Assembly (NCBI RefSeq): GCF_027213785.1
Contig: NZ_JAPWGO010000022.1
Span: 1-43,169 of the forward strand
Length of the DNA: 43,169 nucleotides
Origin: Limimaricola sp. G21655-S1
Lineage (GTDB): Bacteria; Pseudomonadota; Alphaproteobacteria; Rhodobacterales; Rhodobacteraceae
Direction of reading: 5' to 3'
The notes under the pieces were generated by a model. The model was not told where the DNA came from. It worked only from the letters and a program-made list of their open reading frames with translations, and did no database searches. This document shows, one piece after another, positions 11,701-20,007 of this stretch (position 1 is its first letter; each line of letters opens with the position of its first letter). Both the position numbers and the translations under genes were made by a program.

Positions 11701-11791
11701 GCAACAGGCGAAGAGCCTCATAGACCTTGAGTTTAATGTAGCTCTGCAAGACAATGGAAAGATTCCGTCCCCGATTTGGGTGGGATGGTGA
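5732..11791 (+). CDS. druE: DruE-like DUF1998 superfamily 2 helicase, Druantia
   Basis: This is a 2019-residue helicase. Visible motifs are Walker A GTGSGKT (130-136), DEAH (260-263), SAT within AATSATIGEG, and motif VI QRIGRAGR (1087-1094). Cysteine clusters suggest zinc ribbons near 439-487 and 1357-1376. The DUF1998 signature YDKAAGGSGFA precedes the cysteine set C1610/C1614/C1618/C1621. About 400 residues follow the DUF1998 cysteines and match nothing I recognise. The GTG at 5732 is preferred because AAGAAGGA precedes it by 7 nt; an ATG at 5663 would overlap druH by 56 nt. Size, DUF1998 and partner gene indicate DruE of Druantia type III. MrfA-like or DISARM DrmA helicases also carry DUF1998, but the DISARM methylase and PLD genes are absent here. 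Confidence 0.85.
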   Translation: MRDHVSRLSSGYEEILTRINDRAADAVLGKGRVQSTALRSAVARRLRAGAGSSDAFLADPVFEAARNWKRADRTLDALSGTMLEEDLVAALDQEGPRRWPRRGPDTEPYVHQLKAWEAAANHRSFIVTSGTGSGKTECFMVPMLNDLLRRAAGRRRQGVQAIVLYPLNALIDSQKERLSAWIDPLSDRLTYSLYNRHLPESLPASSRRQGAEIRDRKTLRADPASVLVTNVTMLEYMLMRAQDRPLLEKSQGTLRWIILDEAHSYVGAQAAEMALLLRRVRDAFGVRPEDVRLAATSATIGEGSETREALASFLADLAGLSPNQVEVIEGEEVEAVLPAIQTDAVIDPDGLSQTEHDLWSELASNARVQSVRSKMRDGGISLRQCSETLGYDRLSSGTTERTLRVLEAAAQARDSKTGVALAPWRLHVFHRAQGGMWACVDPECTSRSQELQEEGSDWAFGEVYLKEREQCSCGAQVFEIGACDECGTPWLLADIQHLRAQDYLRPVAVDNAEDEYILDVEPDEHVDGPQAAHSSIRERVVIGQCRDEVREFLRLRDGALFEQPDPEDRVIALRLVDEKERDCCGKARQKGVIARPQRFGAPFLMGNAMPLLLEATKPNPSSSPVPSQGRRLLSFTDSRQGTARFSAKLQQEAERTLTRACIYHSVQRSEGDPEKAAQLRSVIEALRPVVQLNPALKVTLVEQERALREAEGASKPVPWGEMVEQLAANPELQNFARPVWRDRPEKGENGLAEHASALAELFLYREFFRRPRLQNNAETMGIARLIFPRLIEHARLKVPAPLKEAEHDEGVWADILHAAIDAVFRTNLATRLPEEPADVRHWIAPRSALSAVLEPGTPPDAPTTVKKPRAFPTALGNSNLVSMLYRLTGGSRDSATDAERVEAVLSAIWTALTQSRVLWAAGPGAWRLDLTKSEIVKLDQAFECPVTKRLLPFAPGGISLNAPEALQTVRPVEMPALPISVPQGPTSVQRESLRSWLLQSPQIQKLRLAGHWTDIHDRVAEFSPFLRAQEHSAQIDRQSLKTYEDAFRRGEINVLNCSTTMEMGVDIPDVGLVVNTNVPPAPANYRQRIGRAGRRGEPWAMAFTFCKDVPLDRMIFDDPSRLLRAEVQAPRVRLDSAVLVQRHVNALLLGLFLREAGGLNVKTSIGIFFGALDDPSDPFQSGNVAEDFMLALKGDWAGSEAVRDAIRTLVRGTCLEGRDGLVARCEEAFGTMRGRWCAEYEQLLAAQAAYPDTEPAHWLYRKRAKRMREEFMMTELARRGFTPSYGFPVDVVSFDHAGRDSAEAGPSRPLDMAIREFSPGCEVVIDGLVHRSDGILPTWGNRHDPSSIEDLRTLFTCRKCGAFGSTRHDINECPRCHSTVKPEELLRPSGFLGTRKPHSAYEQLAFVPPDPARVSAEPADWISMLDPEVGRFRASREGRVLVTASGAEQTGYAICIACGRAEAEGSREDDRLPQGLKDHLPLQRLRDNPRHDGRCPGNDEVSRKIRRRVRLGAEVTTDVFELQFDMLPWTVPGKQQALAIAAGLREALASRLGVDAETIGIAVAPSIRADDSRRTSIFLYDKAAGGSGFATAADQNLPELLTTAAERLECRAGCAHGCPECVLRRDLQFSAEGLDRLEGLRVLRQAVLPRLALPPTLKLFGDETRAITRPLAEWCLRKAASGQLERMSLFLTGSPSTWDILEWPGMAALTEADKSGAACAVVVRQGDIPALEMSQKLDLVRLAARASAQLHAVKEIPEVNGQPVIAEVTIDGRHIAIVANDKGAAGIDRDWGATANGPLLSGKSPETTLSGPISLNRLASFGEGNSAHRDITGELDGSVGRFGAAFWQIVRSLRPQAFAGKEVTKASYNDRYLRNPLTTRLLFEVWKHLPNKAQGAKLEIVSEQSVPEGRSGYFLHHNWETDQLRTSVLKLLVPGADVRLGAKSDCAHARRMTLSFNDGSVATVFLDQGFGAWRSSSDRAIRFEQGSAPEQQAKSLIDLEFNVALQDNGKIPSPIWVGW

Positions 11792-11858
11792 ACGAGAGAG
11801 AATAATCGGACATGGGGCGATCCGGGGCCTCAACGCTGTGCGGAAGTAGATCTTAACG

Positions 11859-11889
11859 GAATGGCCGATCTGAAAGGGTCGGCCAATTC
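11859..11889. terminator. Hairpin between convergent druE and brxL
   Basis: GAATGGCCGA (11859-11868) pairs with TCGGCCAATTC (11879-11889) with one bulged base. It lies in the 163-nt gap between the two convergent operons. No long T run follows, so it is a plausible but unproven terminator. Confidence 0.4.
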
Positions 11890-11954
11890 TAAGTGAACGG
11901 CGGTTCTTGTCGCGCCACTATTAGCGGCGCCTGCGCCTCTTGCCGGCCAAAGTT

Positions 11955-14027
11955 TCACTGCTTTACGTATGTGACGTAGAAGCCTTTGGCCATCCGATGC
12001 TCTTGCAAGCGATCGCCAAGATTAAAACCCTCGCGACGCATTGGCGCCTGAAAGATATCAAGACCTCGGTCGAGGACGATTTTCCAGCCGGTGTCGGTGA
12101 CGATGTCGCGCGCATGAGCAGTCCCGGAGGTATCGAATGCCCAAGTGAAGTCAACACCTGTACCGATGCAGGCTTCTGAGATGCTCTCGAGTAGCTCTCG
12201 CTGCTTCTGCACCTCTCCGTCATTGGGGGCGGTCACCAGATGGACGGCGACTTGATCCTCGGGCGCTTTGCGCTGGATGACCATCTCAACGAATTCCATC
12301 ATATTCCGGGTTTGGTAGTAGAGCCGGATATAGGGGTCCGTAACGATGATCCGCTGGGCGCCGTCGATATAGGGGCCAAACAGCTTGTCATAGCTCACGC
12401 CCTTTCGGTTCTCGGCGAAGACGTGGTGGCCTTCCGATAGATCAGATTTTTCTCGTGCCTTAGCGTCCAGTCCTCCAGTCGGTGCCTCGTCTCGATCAAT
12501 GACGATGTCGTCCCTCGAATGGCCCGAGGCGTCTCGGGCTATCGGGTCATGTGCAGACTTCTGGTTGTAGAATTGGGGAAACTCCTGCTCCTCGACAGTC
12601 TGAACCCGTCGCTTCTGCCCATCCGATCCAACATAATAGAAATCAACCTCGGGATAGGTCGCATCGATACGGAACAACTGGTCCTTCACACGCTTGCGGC
12701 TCTCGAGTGCAAGTTGAAGTAGTTCCTCGACGTCCTCGGGGGACTCGCCACCAGCCGGGAAGATAACCTTCAGCAGGCCTGACATGGTCTTGTAGATAGC
12801 ATCGCGATCACGGGTCGAGATCTTTTCGCTGATTTGGAAGTACTGATCAGGCCGGTTCGAGAAATCCTCCTGCCTCAAATGACGCAGTATCTCAGCCAGG
12901 TAGTCCACGATGAAACCGTAGCCTCGAGTGAACATCTCACCCCGGATGACGTCTACTTCCCAGCCGGGAAGGTAGGCGTGCAGTCGATCGATGAATGCAC
13001 TGTCATGGAATTGTGACGGCAGCGCCTCGAACAGGTCGGAGTTCTTCAGCATGTAGGGCACGTTGTGGTCGGTGTTGCCCACGAAGGCGAAGCTCGCTTC
13101 GGCGCCCATGGGGTTCACCCCGCGCGAGAAGGTCTTGTTCGCCATATAGTTCTTCATGATATCGACAAGAGCTTTGTTGGCGGTCTTCTCGCGCCCGGCA
13201 AACTCGTCAAAGGCGACCACGTCCCAGTAACCTACCAACCCGATACGTCCGTTCGAGTTGTTCACGAATAGCTTGGGGATGGTGACTTCTCCGCCGGAAA
13301 TCAGCTGCCCGTGGGGTGAGAATTCCGAATAGATATGCGACTTTCCGGTACCTTTGGGCCCCAATTCGATGATGTTGAAGTTTCGCTCAACAAAGGGGAT
13401 CAGGCGCATCAGTTGCAATAACTTGCTTCGACGGCCGAATGCATCGGGGTTGAAGCCGATGGACTGCATCAGAAGGTCGATCCACTCGTCCTTGCTGAAC
13501 TGCGTGCGGGCTCCCTTGTATCCCTCGTAGTCAACCCGGGCGATCTGGATCGGTTTGATGGTCTCCAACACCCAAGGCGAGGTGCGGGCGTCTTCTGAAA
13601 ACTCGTACTGGACATCGGCGATGCACCAGACACCGGTCACCAAGAGCTTGGGATGGGCTTTGACAGTACCGCTGTCCACAGCGACCTTCTTGATACCGAG
13701 GTTATCGAACGTCGCCTCGTAGCTGTCGGTCTTCTCGTTCAGCGACACACTGATTTGGTCGATGACCTTGTAGCGACCCTTTTCTTTGATCGTTGATTGA
13801 ATCAGGCCCGCCTCGCTGCGGTGGACATAGTGCTTACGCAGGATTTCCTTGACGGTCTCGATCCCGGAATTGATGGAAGCCTCGTCATCGGTCGCGCAAT
13901 ACTGCCCAAGCAGGTATTCGAGCACATAGGTGGGGACAATCGCGTTGCCCTTGACCGCCTTCACCAGATCCTTTCGGACGACGTACCCAGCAAAATGTTC
14001 GTTGATCTTGTCGTCGAGTGTGCTCAT
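11955..14027 (-). CDS. brxL: BrxL AAA+ protein with MITD1-C/PLD-like C-terminal domain
   Basis: This 690-residue protein is the last gene of the BREX operon. The N-terminal part and AAA+ core are BrxL-like: Walker A GPKGTGKS (223-230) and Walker B VVAFDEFAG (270-278, D274/E275), with GNTDHNVPYML following. The usual BrxL ends in a Lon-protease-like domain. Here residues about 543-690 instead read like the phospholipase-D-like C-terminal domain of eukaryotic MITD1: YDKLFGPYI, DPYIR (564-568), HARD (638-641) and GWKIVLDRGLDIF (647-659). BrxL in type I BREX is a DNA-binding AAA+ ring needed for phage exclusion. It begins 9 nt after pglZ ends, so it is operonic. The AAA+/BrxL call is secure; the domain swap is my reading by remembered similarity to MITD1. 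Confidence 0.9.
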   Translation of the reverse strand: MSTLDDKINEHFAGYVVRKDLVKAVKGNAIVPTYVLEYLLGQYCATDDEASINSGIETVKEILRKHYVHRSEAGLIQSTIKEKGRYKVIDQISVSLNEKTDSYEATFDNLGIKKVAVDSGTVKAHPKLLVTGVWCIADVQYEFSEDARTSPWVLETIKPIQIARVDYEGYKGARTQFSKDEWIDLLMQSIGFNPDAFGRRSKLLQLMRLIPFVERNFNIIELGPKGTGKSHIYSEFSPHGQLISGGEVTIPKLFVNNSNGRIGLVGYWDVVAFDEFAGREKTANKALVDIMKNYMANKTFSRGVNPMGAEASFAFVGNTDHNVPYMLKNSDLFEALPSQFHDSAFIDRLHAYLPGWEVDVIRGEMFTRGYGFIVDYLAEILRHLRQEDFSNRPDQYFQISEKISTRDRDAIYKTMSGLLKVIFPAGGESPEDVEELLQLALESRKRVKDQLFRIDATYPEVDFYYVGSDGQKRRVQTVEEQEFPQFYNQKSAHDPIARDASGHSRDDIVIDRDEAPTGGLDAKAREKSDLSEGHHVFAENRKGVSYDKLFGPYIDGAQRIIVTDPYIRLYYQTRNMMEFVEMVIQRKAPEDQVAVHLVTAPNDGEVQKQRELLESISEACIGTGVDFTWAFDTSGTAHARDIVTDTGWKIVLDRGLDIFQAPMRREGFNLGDRLQEHRMAKGFYVTYVKQ

Positions 14028-14036
14028 GGCGCGTCC

Positions 14037-16532
14037 TCAGAAGTCGAAGTCCGTCGAGATCCCGCGGCGGAGCTGGAACCGGTGGCTCGTGTATTCGTCA
14101 TAGTGGCTGGTTTTGCCGCGCTGCTCTCGCAGCTTCAGGAAGACATCTTGATTGTTGAACCGATCCGCGTCCCGCGAGAGCAGAAACTTGATAGGCATTT
14201 CGCGTTCGCGGGCATTCTCGGCGGTGTAGTCGAAGGTCAGGCTGTGCTCGTCCGAGATGAGCGTACCATCGCTCGCGTAAATCCCTGCACGCAAGACTCG
14301 CTGCTGCTGCTTTTCGGAAACCGGTTGAGCCTGGTATAGGGTGACGGCGGTCTGGCCCGAGGAAATCAGGCTCCGGCCAGTCACAACAATCTGCACTTCA
14401 ACCTTGCCGACATCCTCCTCGCGGCGCTTTCCGACGCGGAGGACTGGAATGACAACCTCCTGCAAACTGGCCCCACCATGGACGAACCGGCTGCCGGCCC
14501 CTTTGACCCGCATCCGGTTGATCGAATTTGGGATCAGGACATCGAGATCGCCAGCCAAGCCAAGCGCTTCCGACGTAAATTTCTTCATCCCTGTTGTCTC
14601 ATTCAGGTCCTGCCCGACAACAAAGCGGCGGTTCTTGAACAGGATCTCGTTGCCGGTGGGATCGGCGACAGAGAAGTCCGTCTCGTGGAGCTCTCGGTGC
14701 TGATAGAGGAAGCCGTGGTCGGCAGTGATCAGGATGTTGGAGAAGTTCGAGGTGGTCAGCTTGCGTACCAGCTTTGTCAGATCTTCGATCGCGTCCTCGG
14801 CGGCCTGCGTCACCCGCTCCTCGGTCGCGAGCTTGTCGCCCACGACATCGATCCGGTTATGGTAGAGATAGAGGATGTCATGGTCGCGGAAGAGTTCCTT
14901 GCCGTCATCGGTGCGCAGGCTCATGAAGTCATCTGCCTTCATCGCCTTTACCCGGTCACCGGAACGGCCCATTTTCAGGACCTTTTCGCGGTTTGACGTG
15001 CCTTGGGTCGGTAGCCCGAAGGAGGTGACGCCGCCATCCCCTGCGACCGTCAGCGCTTTGTTAGGGAGCAGCGCTGCCATCCCGAGCTGTGTGTAACTCG
15101 GCAGCGCCGAGATCATCGGCTTCAGCTCGGCGTCAAAGCGGTTGAGCTTTCGGATTTCCCGCAAGCACTCCTCAGCGATCTCGAAGCGCAGGCCATCGGA
15201 GATGATAACCACCACCTTCTGATCCTTACGCCGGAACTCGGCGGCCTGTTCGAGGTAAAAGTCCCGCTGCTGCGGGTAGCCAGGAATATGCCAGGCATCC
15301 AGCTTCGCGATCTGATCCTGCCAGGCATCATTGACGGCGATCAGAAAGCTCGTCGTGTAGCGGTTCTCGACGGTCTCGAACAAGGCGCCCAACAGAGAGG
15401 CCTGTCCGCTTCGCTGCATGTGATATACGAACTTCCGATAGAGTTGGTCGATCTTGTACCAAGCTGCCACATACCGCCTCACGCCCTCCGCAGGCGAAGA
15501 CATGGTCAGATTGGTTTCGGCCAACGCCTGCTGGAATTGAGTGGCAAAACCGATCGCCAGGTAAATATCCTCGTAGGTCGCGTACCAGTGACTCTGGCGG
15601 CGCTCACGAGTGATGGCCAGCACATCCGCGGCCGTCACCGTCTGGCTCGAAATCGCCTCGACCAGACCGCGGATGATCTGCCTGTCGATCTCTTCAAAGT
15701 AGTCGATAGGGCGCAGCGCCTTTAGCTCACGCACTTTTACATCAGCTTCGATCTTCAGCAGGTCCTGATACTCTGCGCTGAGCTCTGCAAAGGCTTCAGC
15801 ACCGAGGCGATTGTTCTTCCAGCGCCGGAACATCAGGAGGGATTCGGTGTTCAGGTTGCCGTCCTCACCCAAGGCGCGTTGGTAGCAGGACTTGAACAGC
15901 GTGATCGCGAAATCCTCGAAATCGGGCGTGTCCGAAACATAGCCATAGGCGTTCTCGAGCTGTTGCCAGAAGAACGGCATCAGACCCGACCGTTCCATCA
16001 GACGCTGGCCATCGTCCCGCTTTGCGGCCAGCTGACCCAGCAACTCCTCGACGACCGTATCCAGCGCCCCTTCGGCCCCTGCACAGACGGCCAGCATTCG
16101 GCGCAGCACGTCGGATTTCTGGTCCGCGGGCGTGATCAAGCGCTTCAAGGCTTCGATCCGGGCCCTCGAACGGTAGAACTCCATGTGGTCGCGGACCACA
16201 TCTTCGAAGGCTGACGGAAGACCAAGTTCGGCAAGCCAGATTGCGGCCTGGTCAGCCTTGAACACCGCCGTCGCAAGTTGCAGGTCGAGGAGCCAGTTGT
16301 CCTTCATCTCTGGCTCCGGGCCGTCCTTGAACACCAGGAACCTCTGCTTGGGCTCCTGCCGCAGCATCCGGTACTTCAGTCCGAACTCGTTATTCGCCAC
16401 CTCGACTTTCTCGACCCCCGGCAGCTCCACGGCATCGAACTCACCGCGCATGTCTCGGGCGCCGTCGTACCAGAAGACGATCCGGTGTTCCTCGAAGAGC
16501 CGTTCAAGGCCGGCGCGGATGCGCTCAGTCAT
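14037..16532 (-). CDS. pglZ: PglZ (BrxZ), alkaline-phosphatase-superfamily BREX protein
   Basis: This is an 831-residue PglZ-domain protein. Alkaline-phosphatase-superfamily metal-site motifs are visible: VVVIISDGLRFE with D446, LPSYTQLGM with T481 as the probable nucleophile position, and ITADHGFLY with D605/H606. The N-terminal half is helical and of the type I BREX PglZ kind. PglZ interacts with PglX and is essential for BREX methylation and defence in studied systems; metal-dependent nuclease activity is reported for homologues. Its ATG overlaps the end of pglX by 8 nt, indicating translational coupling. Confidence 0.95.
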   Translation of the reverse strand: MTERIRAGLERLFEEHRIVFWYDGARDMRGEFDAVELPGVEKVEVANNEFGLKYRMLRQEPKQRFLVFKDGPEPEMKDNWLLDLQLATAVFKADQAAIWLAELGLPSAFEDVVRDHMEFYRSRARIEALKRLITPADQKSDVLRRMLAVCAGAEGALDTVVEELLGQLAAKRDDGQRLMERSGLMPFFWQQLENAYGYVSDTPDFEDFAITLFKSCYQRALGEDGNLNTESLLMFRRWKNNRLGAEAFAELSAEYQDLLKIEADVKVRELKALRPIDYFEEIDRQIIRGLVEAISSQTVTAADVLAITRERRQSHWYATYEDIYLAIGFATQFQQALAETNLTMSSPAEGVRRYVAAWYKIDQLYRKFVYHMQRSGQASLLGALFETVENRYTTSFLIAVNDAWQDQIAKLDAWHIPGYPQQRDFYLEQAAEFRRKDQKVVVIISDGLRFEIAEECLREIRKLNRFDAELKPMISALPSYTQLGMAALLPNKALTVAGDGGVTSFGLPTQGTSNREKVLKMGRSGDRVKAMKADDFMSLRTDDGKELFRDHDILYLYHNRIDVVGDKLATEERVTQAAEDAIEDLTKLVRKLTTSNFSNILITADHGFLYQHRELHETDFSVADPTGNEILFKNRRFVVGQDLNETTGMKKFTSEALGLAGDLDVLIPNSINRMRVKGAGSRFVHGGASLQEVVIPVLRVGKRREEDVGKVEVQIVVTGRSLISSGQTAVTLYQAQPVSEKQQQRVLRAGIYASDGTLISDEHSLTFDYTAENAREREMPIKFLLSRDADRFNNQDVFLKLREQRGKTSHYDEYTSHRFQLRRGISTDFDF

Positions 16533-19500
16533 CCTTTGCCTCCAGCCCGACGATCTTCTTCAGCGCCGCTCCGAACTTCGGGTAGTTCGCCTTCACCCCG
16601 TCATCGAGGTCGATCTCGATCTTCTGCTGCGCCAGCGGGAAAATCACCTCGCGCTCCCACTCGTTCAGCTCATCAACCTGCTTCGCCACGACGCCTGCGT
16701 CCTTCAGTGCCTTGGTGCGCTGTCCTTGGGTGGCGGCCGGATCGTCGGAGAGCTTCTCCAGACGCGCGCGTTCGCCCTCCAGCTTGGTGATGAACTCGCG
16801 CAGGTAGTCGTTGAGCAGGACCGACACCGTGTCGCCACGGTAGCGGTGCAAATAGATCAGCGCGTTGAACGTGCCCTTGGGGCTGGAGAACATCCAGTAG
16901 ATCGGGCGCTTCTTGTAGCGCTTTACGTGGTCGACGTAGAAATCGCGGGTGAAATACTTACGGATGTCCTTGCCAAGCGCGTCCTCGATGAACTTCAGGT
17001 TCTCGCGGAAATGCTGTTCGCCGAAGGTGGTGCGAAGGAAGAGGCGGAAACGTTCGGTGATGTCGTCGACGAACCAGTCGCCGGCAAGCACGGGGATGAC
17101 GTTGTCCGCATCGGGCGTGAAGCTGGGCGAGGGGACACGGGCGAGGTAATCCGCCAGCGTCTCCCCCTGATTGGCGAGGACCAGGCCCGGCGCGTCGAGG
17201 CTGTAGCGCCCGAACATGCAGCCCACGGCATAGCTCAGGAACTCGGCCATGGTGTCGGCGCGTAGGCGGGTTTCACGGTCGTCCTCGGAGCCCTTCACGC
17301 CATAGCGATAGGCGGGGTTGCAGGTGAGGGTGATCTCTTCCAGCGGCACCTCGGGGGTCAGCTCGTCTTGCAGACCATAGGCGTCGATGAAGATGCGGTT
17401 GTTCTCTTCTTCAAGGGTTTTCATCTCGTCCGTCATGGACTGCCAGCGAGCGCGCAGCGTGGCGTAGCTGTCCGCCAGCGTCTCGCCGCGATGATCCGGC
17501 GAGAGCAGCGGGAGCGTGCTGAAATCCCAGGAGGTTTCGTTGGCATCCCAGTCGGATTTGGTGTGTTCTACCAATTTCTTCGAAGACGCTATCACCTTCT
17601 CTTTCTGAGATTCAATTACCGGAACCTTTCCAATCGGGCCTTCATGGTAGTCCAAAGTTGGAGAAACGGCGAGGAGTGCCTTCTCGACTACTCGAGTATT
17701 CATGAGCGCCAGAGGAAAGAACGGCTCGCGTCCATTGAGAGGAAAGCAAACAGAGCCTTTTGTCTCAAAAACAGCACCTTGGGGTGAATATCTCATCGAG
17801 AGGGAGCCGCTGGTCACAGTCGACCAAGTGATGCCCTCTTTGAAGTAGTAGTTGGGATTTCGAATAACTGACCCGGGATGTTGTCGCATCTCGGCGCCAT
17901 CATTCTCCCAGTTGGCAACTATCAGGTTATTCCCATACCACTTTCGAAATTCGCCTCCTTTGTTGCACGGGAACCAGCGAGCGTTAGATTTTGCTGCAAC
18001 GGCAGCATTGCTCGCTAAAAAGTTTGTGCGGTCATCCGAAACTTCAAACCAGCTGCGTAAGAAACGTTCGTTTTCCCCGGTTGCAAACCCTTGCCTCGGG
18101 ACGGCGTATTCTTGAATTGGGGTGCCCTTCGCAAATGCGTCCAAGAACTCATTTGACAGCCAATAAGCGATAGGTGTTCCGGGAATTGCGAGTAGGTTTT
18201 TCTGAGGCGTTAGAAAATATCCATATCTACTTTCCAAGAAAAGTTCCTGGATCTCGTGAGGCGCGCGCACCAGAACATGCTTTTCGAAGAGCCGCCGGTA
18301 AACTGCCGTCTGACTTTCCTTTGGCTTTTTCTTGTCAACTATGAAGGCAACGCTTCCAAAATCAGACCCAAAGATACCTCGTCCTAAGTGCAATAGCGAA
18401 ACAAAGCTTTCGTTCTCCAGCAGCGCGAGGCGCAGTTTTTCAAAGGATGACAGGAACATCCAAGACGGAAGGTTGATCATCCCCCATGTTCCATTCTGGC
18501 GAAGCAGCAGGGAAGCGCGCTCCATGAAGCAGGTCATCATATCGGACTTGCTGCGTGGGAAGTGCTTCTTGGCGAACTCACCAAGTTTCCCGTTCATCCC
18601 CTTGCCGCCCATGTAGGGCGGGTTGGCCACGACCACGTGATACTTCGGCGACAACGCCTCGGCCATGCGCAGCACGGCCACGACGCGTGCCTGAACGTCC
18701 TTCAGCAGCAGGTCAGAGCCGAAATCCCGCGCCTCGACCACCCGTAGGGTCTCTGCCGGACCCTTCAGTTTCGGCACGATCAGCGAGCCGAAGTTCTTGG
18801 CCTGCTCGAACTGGCCCAGAGTCTCGCGCAGCTCATTGGTGAACAGATCCTTGCCCACCACGGCGGCCACGTCCTGCATCTCGGCATTCGTAAAGCTGAC
18901 GTTTTGCAACACGCAGATGTCGGGCTTCGCCTCCATTCGCAAGAACCGCCGCCGCCCCAGCTTGCCCGCCGCCTTCATCGCCAGCGCAAAAGCCGCCAGC
19001 GCCCCCGCGCGGTCGTCTATCTCCATCCCGGTCAGGTTGTGCGTCAGGATCAGCGCGGGGATCTCGGTCGCCTCGTATCCCTCTTCCTCGTAGATGGCGT
19101 AGAGCAGCTCAAAGGCATAGGTCAGCATGTGCCCTGAGCCTGCGGCGGGATCGCAGATGCGGATCTCTTCGGGGCGAGTGATCTTCAGGAAATCCGTCTC
19201 GGGCTCTTCAGGCGCGATGTAGTAGGCCATCCGCTCGGCCAGGCGGCTTTCGGGGCGGTTCAGCAGCCAGAGCCGCCCCAGCGAGTTCTCCACCAGGTAG
19301 CGGACGATCCAGTTCGGGGTGAACAGCTGCGTCGCGGCGGGGATGTTCTCGGCCGTGATCTTCTGGTTCTTCTTGAGGCCCGCGAAGACCTGATCCTTCT
19401 TCTCCGAGATGTAGAACTGGTAGAGCCAGCCGATGATCTCGACATCCCTACAGGCGTCCTCGGTCATCACCTTGCGCAGTTCGGCGAGGATGGAGGTCTG

Positions 19501-20007
19501 CGAGAGCAGATCCTCGGGCATCAGGAGTTCGGTGTAGTCGTCCAGCTCCTCGAACAGGAAGGGCATGGGGCCATGCCACTGGTTGCAGGCATGGACCAGC
19601 AGTAGGCGATAGGCCTCCGCCTGCGGGTCGTTCGAGGGGGTGCGTCCGTCGAGCAGGGACTGGATGATGGTAGGGGCATCGTCGGGCAAGTTGCCGGCCA
19701 TCACCTCTGACAGAATCTCGGGCCGGGTGGCGCCCTCAGCGGGAGAGACGACACGCACCTGCGTGTAGCCGTTCGCATCCATGAAGCGCAGGGCGGTGAA
19801 ACGGTTGAACCAAGTGTAGGCGACCTGTTCGATGACCTGCTTCCTGCTCGTCTGCCTGATGGCATTCTCAAGTTCACGAATGGCCTGCGGATGCTCCCGC
19901 CGCGCGGCTGCTCCTTCGGCCAGCACGTGGTCGAGCTTGGCCCTCACTTGGTCGATCAGAAGATTGCGAGCAGACTGAGCAAATTTCTTGAGCGCGTTGG
20001 TATCCAT
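16525..20007 (-). CDS. pglX: BREX type I adenine-specific DNA methyltransferase PglX (BrxX)
   Basis: This is a 1160-residue N6-adenine methyltransferase. SAM-binding motif I DPAAGSG is at 286-292 and catalytic motif IV NPPY at 462-465. The N-terminus (DTNALKKFAQSARNLLIDQV) and the long C-terminal recognition region are typical of type I PglX. It marks host DNA at a non-palindromic hexamer so that unmodified phage DNA is excluded. The start codon overlaps the stop of brxC in a TAATG junction, and its end overlaps pglZ. The stretch coding for the middle of the protein (about 17550-18560) looks more AT-rich than its surroundings. That region corresponds to the presumed target-recognition part and may have been exchanged. 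Function is secure; the target sequence cannot be predicted. Confidence 0.96.
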   Translation of the reverse strand: MDTNALKKFAQSARNLLIDQVRAKLDHVLAEGAAARREHPQAIRELENAIRQTSRKQVIEQVAYTWFNRFTALRFMDANGYTQVRVVSPAEGATRPEILSEVMAGNLPDDAPTIIQSLLDGRTPSNDPQAEAYRLLLVHACNQWHGPMPFLFEELDDYTELLMPEDLLSQTSILAELRKVMTEDACRDVEIIGWLYQFYISEKKDQVFAGLKKNQKITAENIPAATQLFTPNWIVRYLVENSLGRLWLLNRPESRLAERMAYYIAPEEPETDFLKITRPEEIRICDPAAGSGHMLTYAFELLYAIYEEEGYEATEIPALILTHNLTGMEIDDRAGALAAFALAMKAAGKLGRRRFLRMEAKPDICVLQNVSFTNAEMQDVAAVVGKDLFTNELRETLGQFEQAKNFGSLIVPKLKGPAETLRVVEARDFGSDLLLKDVQARVVAVLRMAEALSPKYHVVVANPPYMGGKGMNGKLGEFAKKHFPRSKSDMMTCFMERASLLLRQNGTWGMINLPSWMFLSSFEKLRLALLENESFVSLLHLGRGIFGSDFGSVAFIVDKKKPKESQTAVYRRLFEKHVLVRAPHEIQELFLESRYGYFLTPQKNLLAIPGTPIAYWLSNEFLDAFAKGTPIQEYAVPRQGFATGENERFLRSWFEVSDDRTNFLASNAAVAAKSNARWFPCNKGGEFRKWYGNNLIVANWENDGAEMRQHPGSVIRNPNYYFKEGITWSTVTSGSLSMRYSPQGAVFETKGSVCFPLNGREPFFPLALMNTRVVEKALLAVSPTLDYHEGPIGKVPVIESQKEKVIASSKKLVEHTKSDWDANETSWDFSTLPLLSPDHRGETLADSYATLRARWQSMTDEMKTLEEENNRIFIDAYGLQDELTPEVPLEEITLTCNPAYRYGVKGSEDDRETRLRADTMAEFLSYAVGCMFGRYSLDAPGLVLANQGETLADYLARVPSPSFTPDADNVIPVLAGDWFVDDITERFRLFLRTTFGEQHFRENLKFIEDALGKDIRKYFTRDFYVDHVKRYKKRPIYWMFSSPKGTFNALIYLHRYRGDTVSVLLNDYLREFITKLEGERARLEKLSDDPAATQGQRTKALKDAGVVAKQVDELNEWEREVIFPLAQQKIEIDLDDGVKANYPKFGAALKKIVGLEAKDD

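Noticed and set aside
5732-11791. DISARM drmA/drmB identification
   Set aside because: DUF1998 is shared, but no DISARM methyltransferase or drmC-like PLD gene is present and the DruH-sized partner fits Druantia III.
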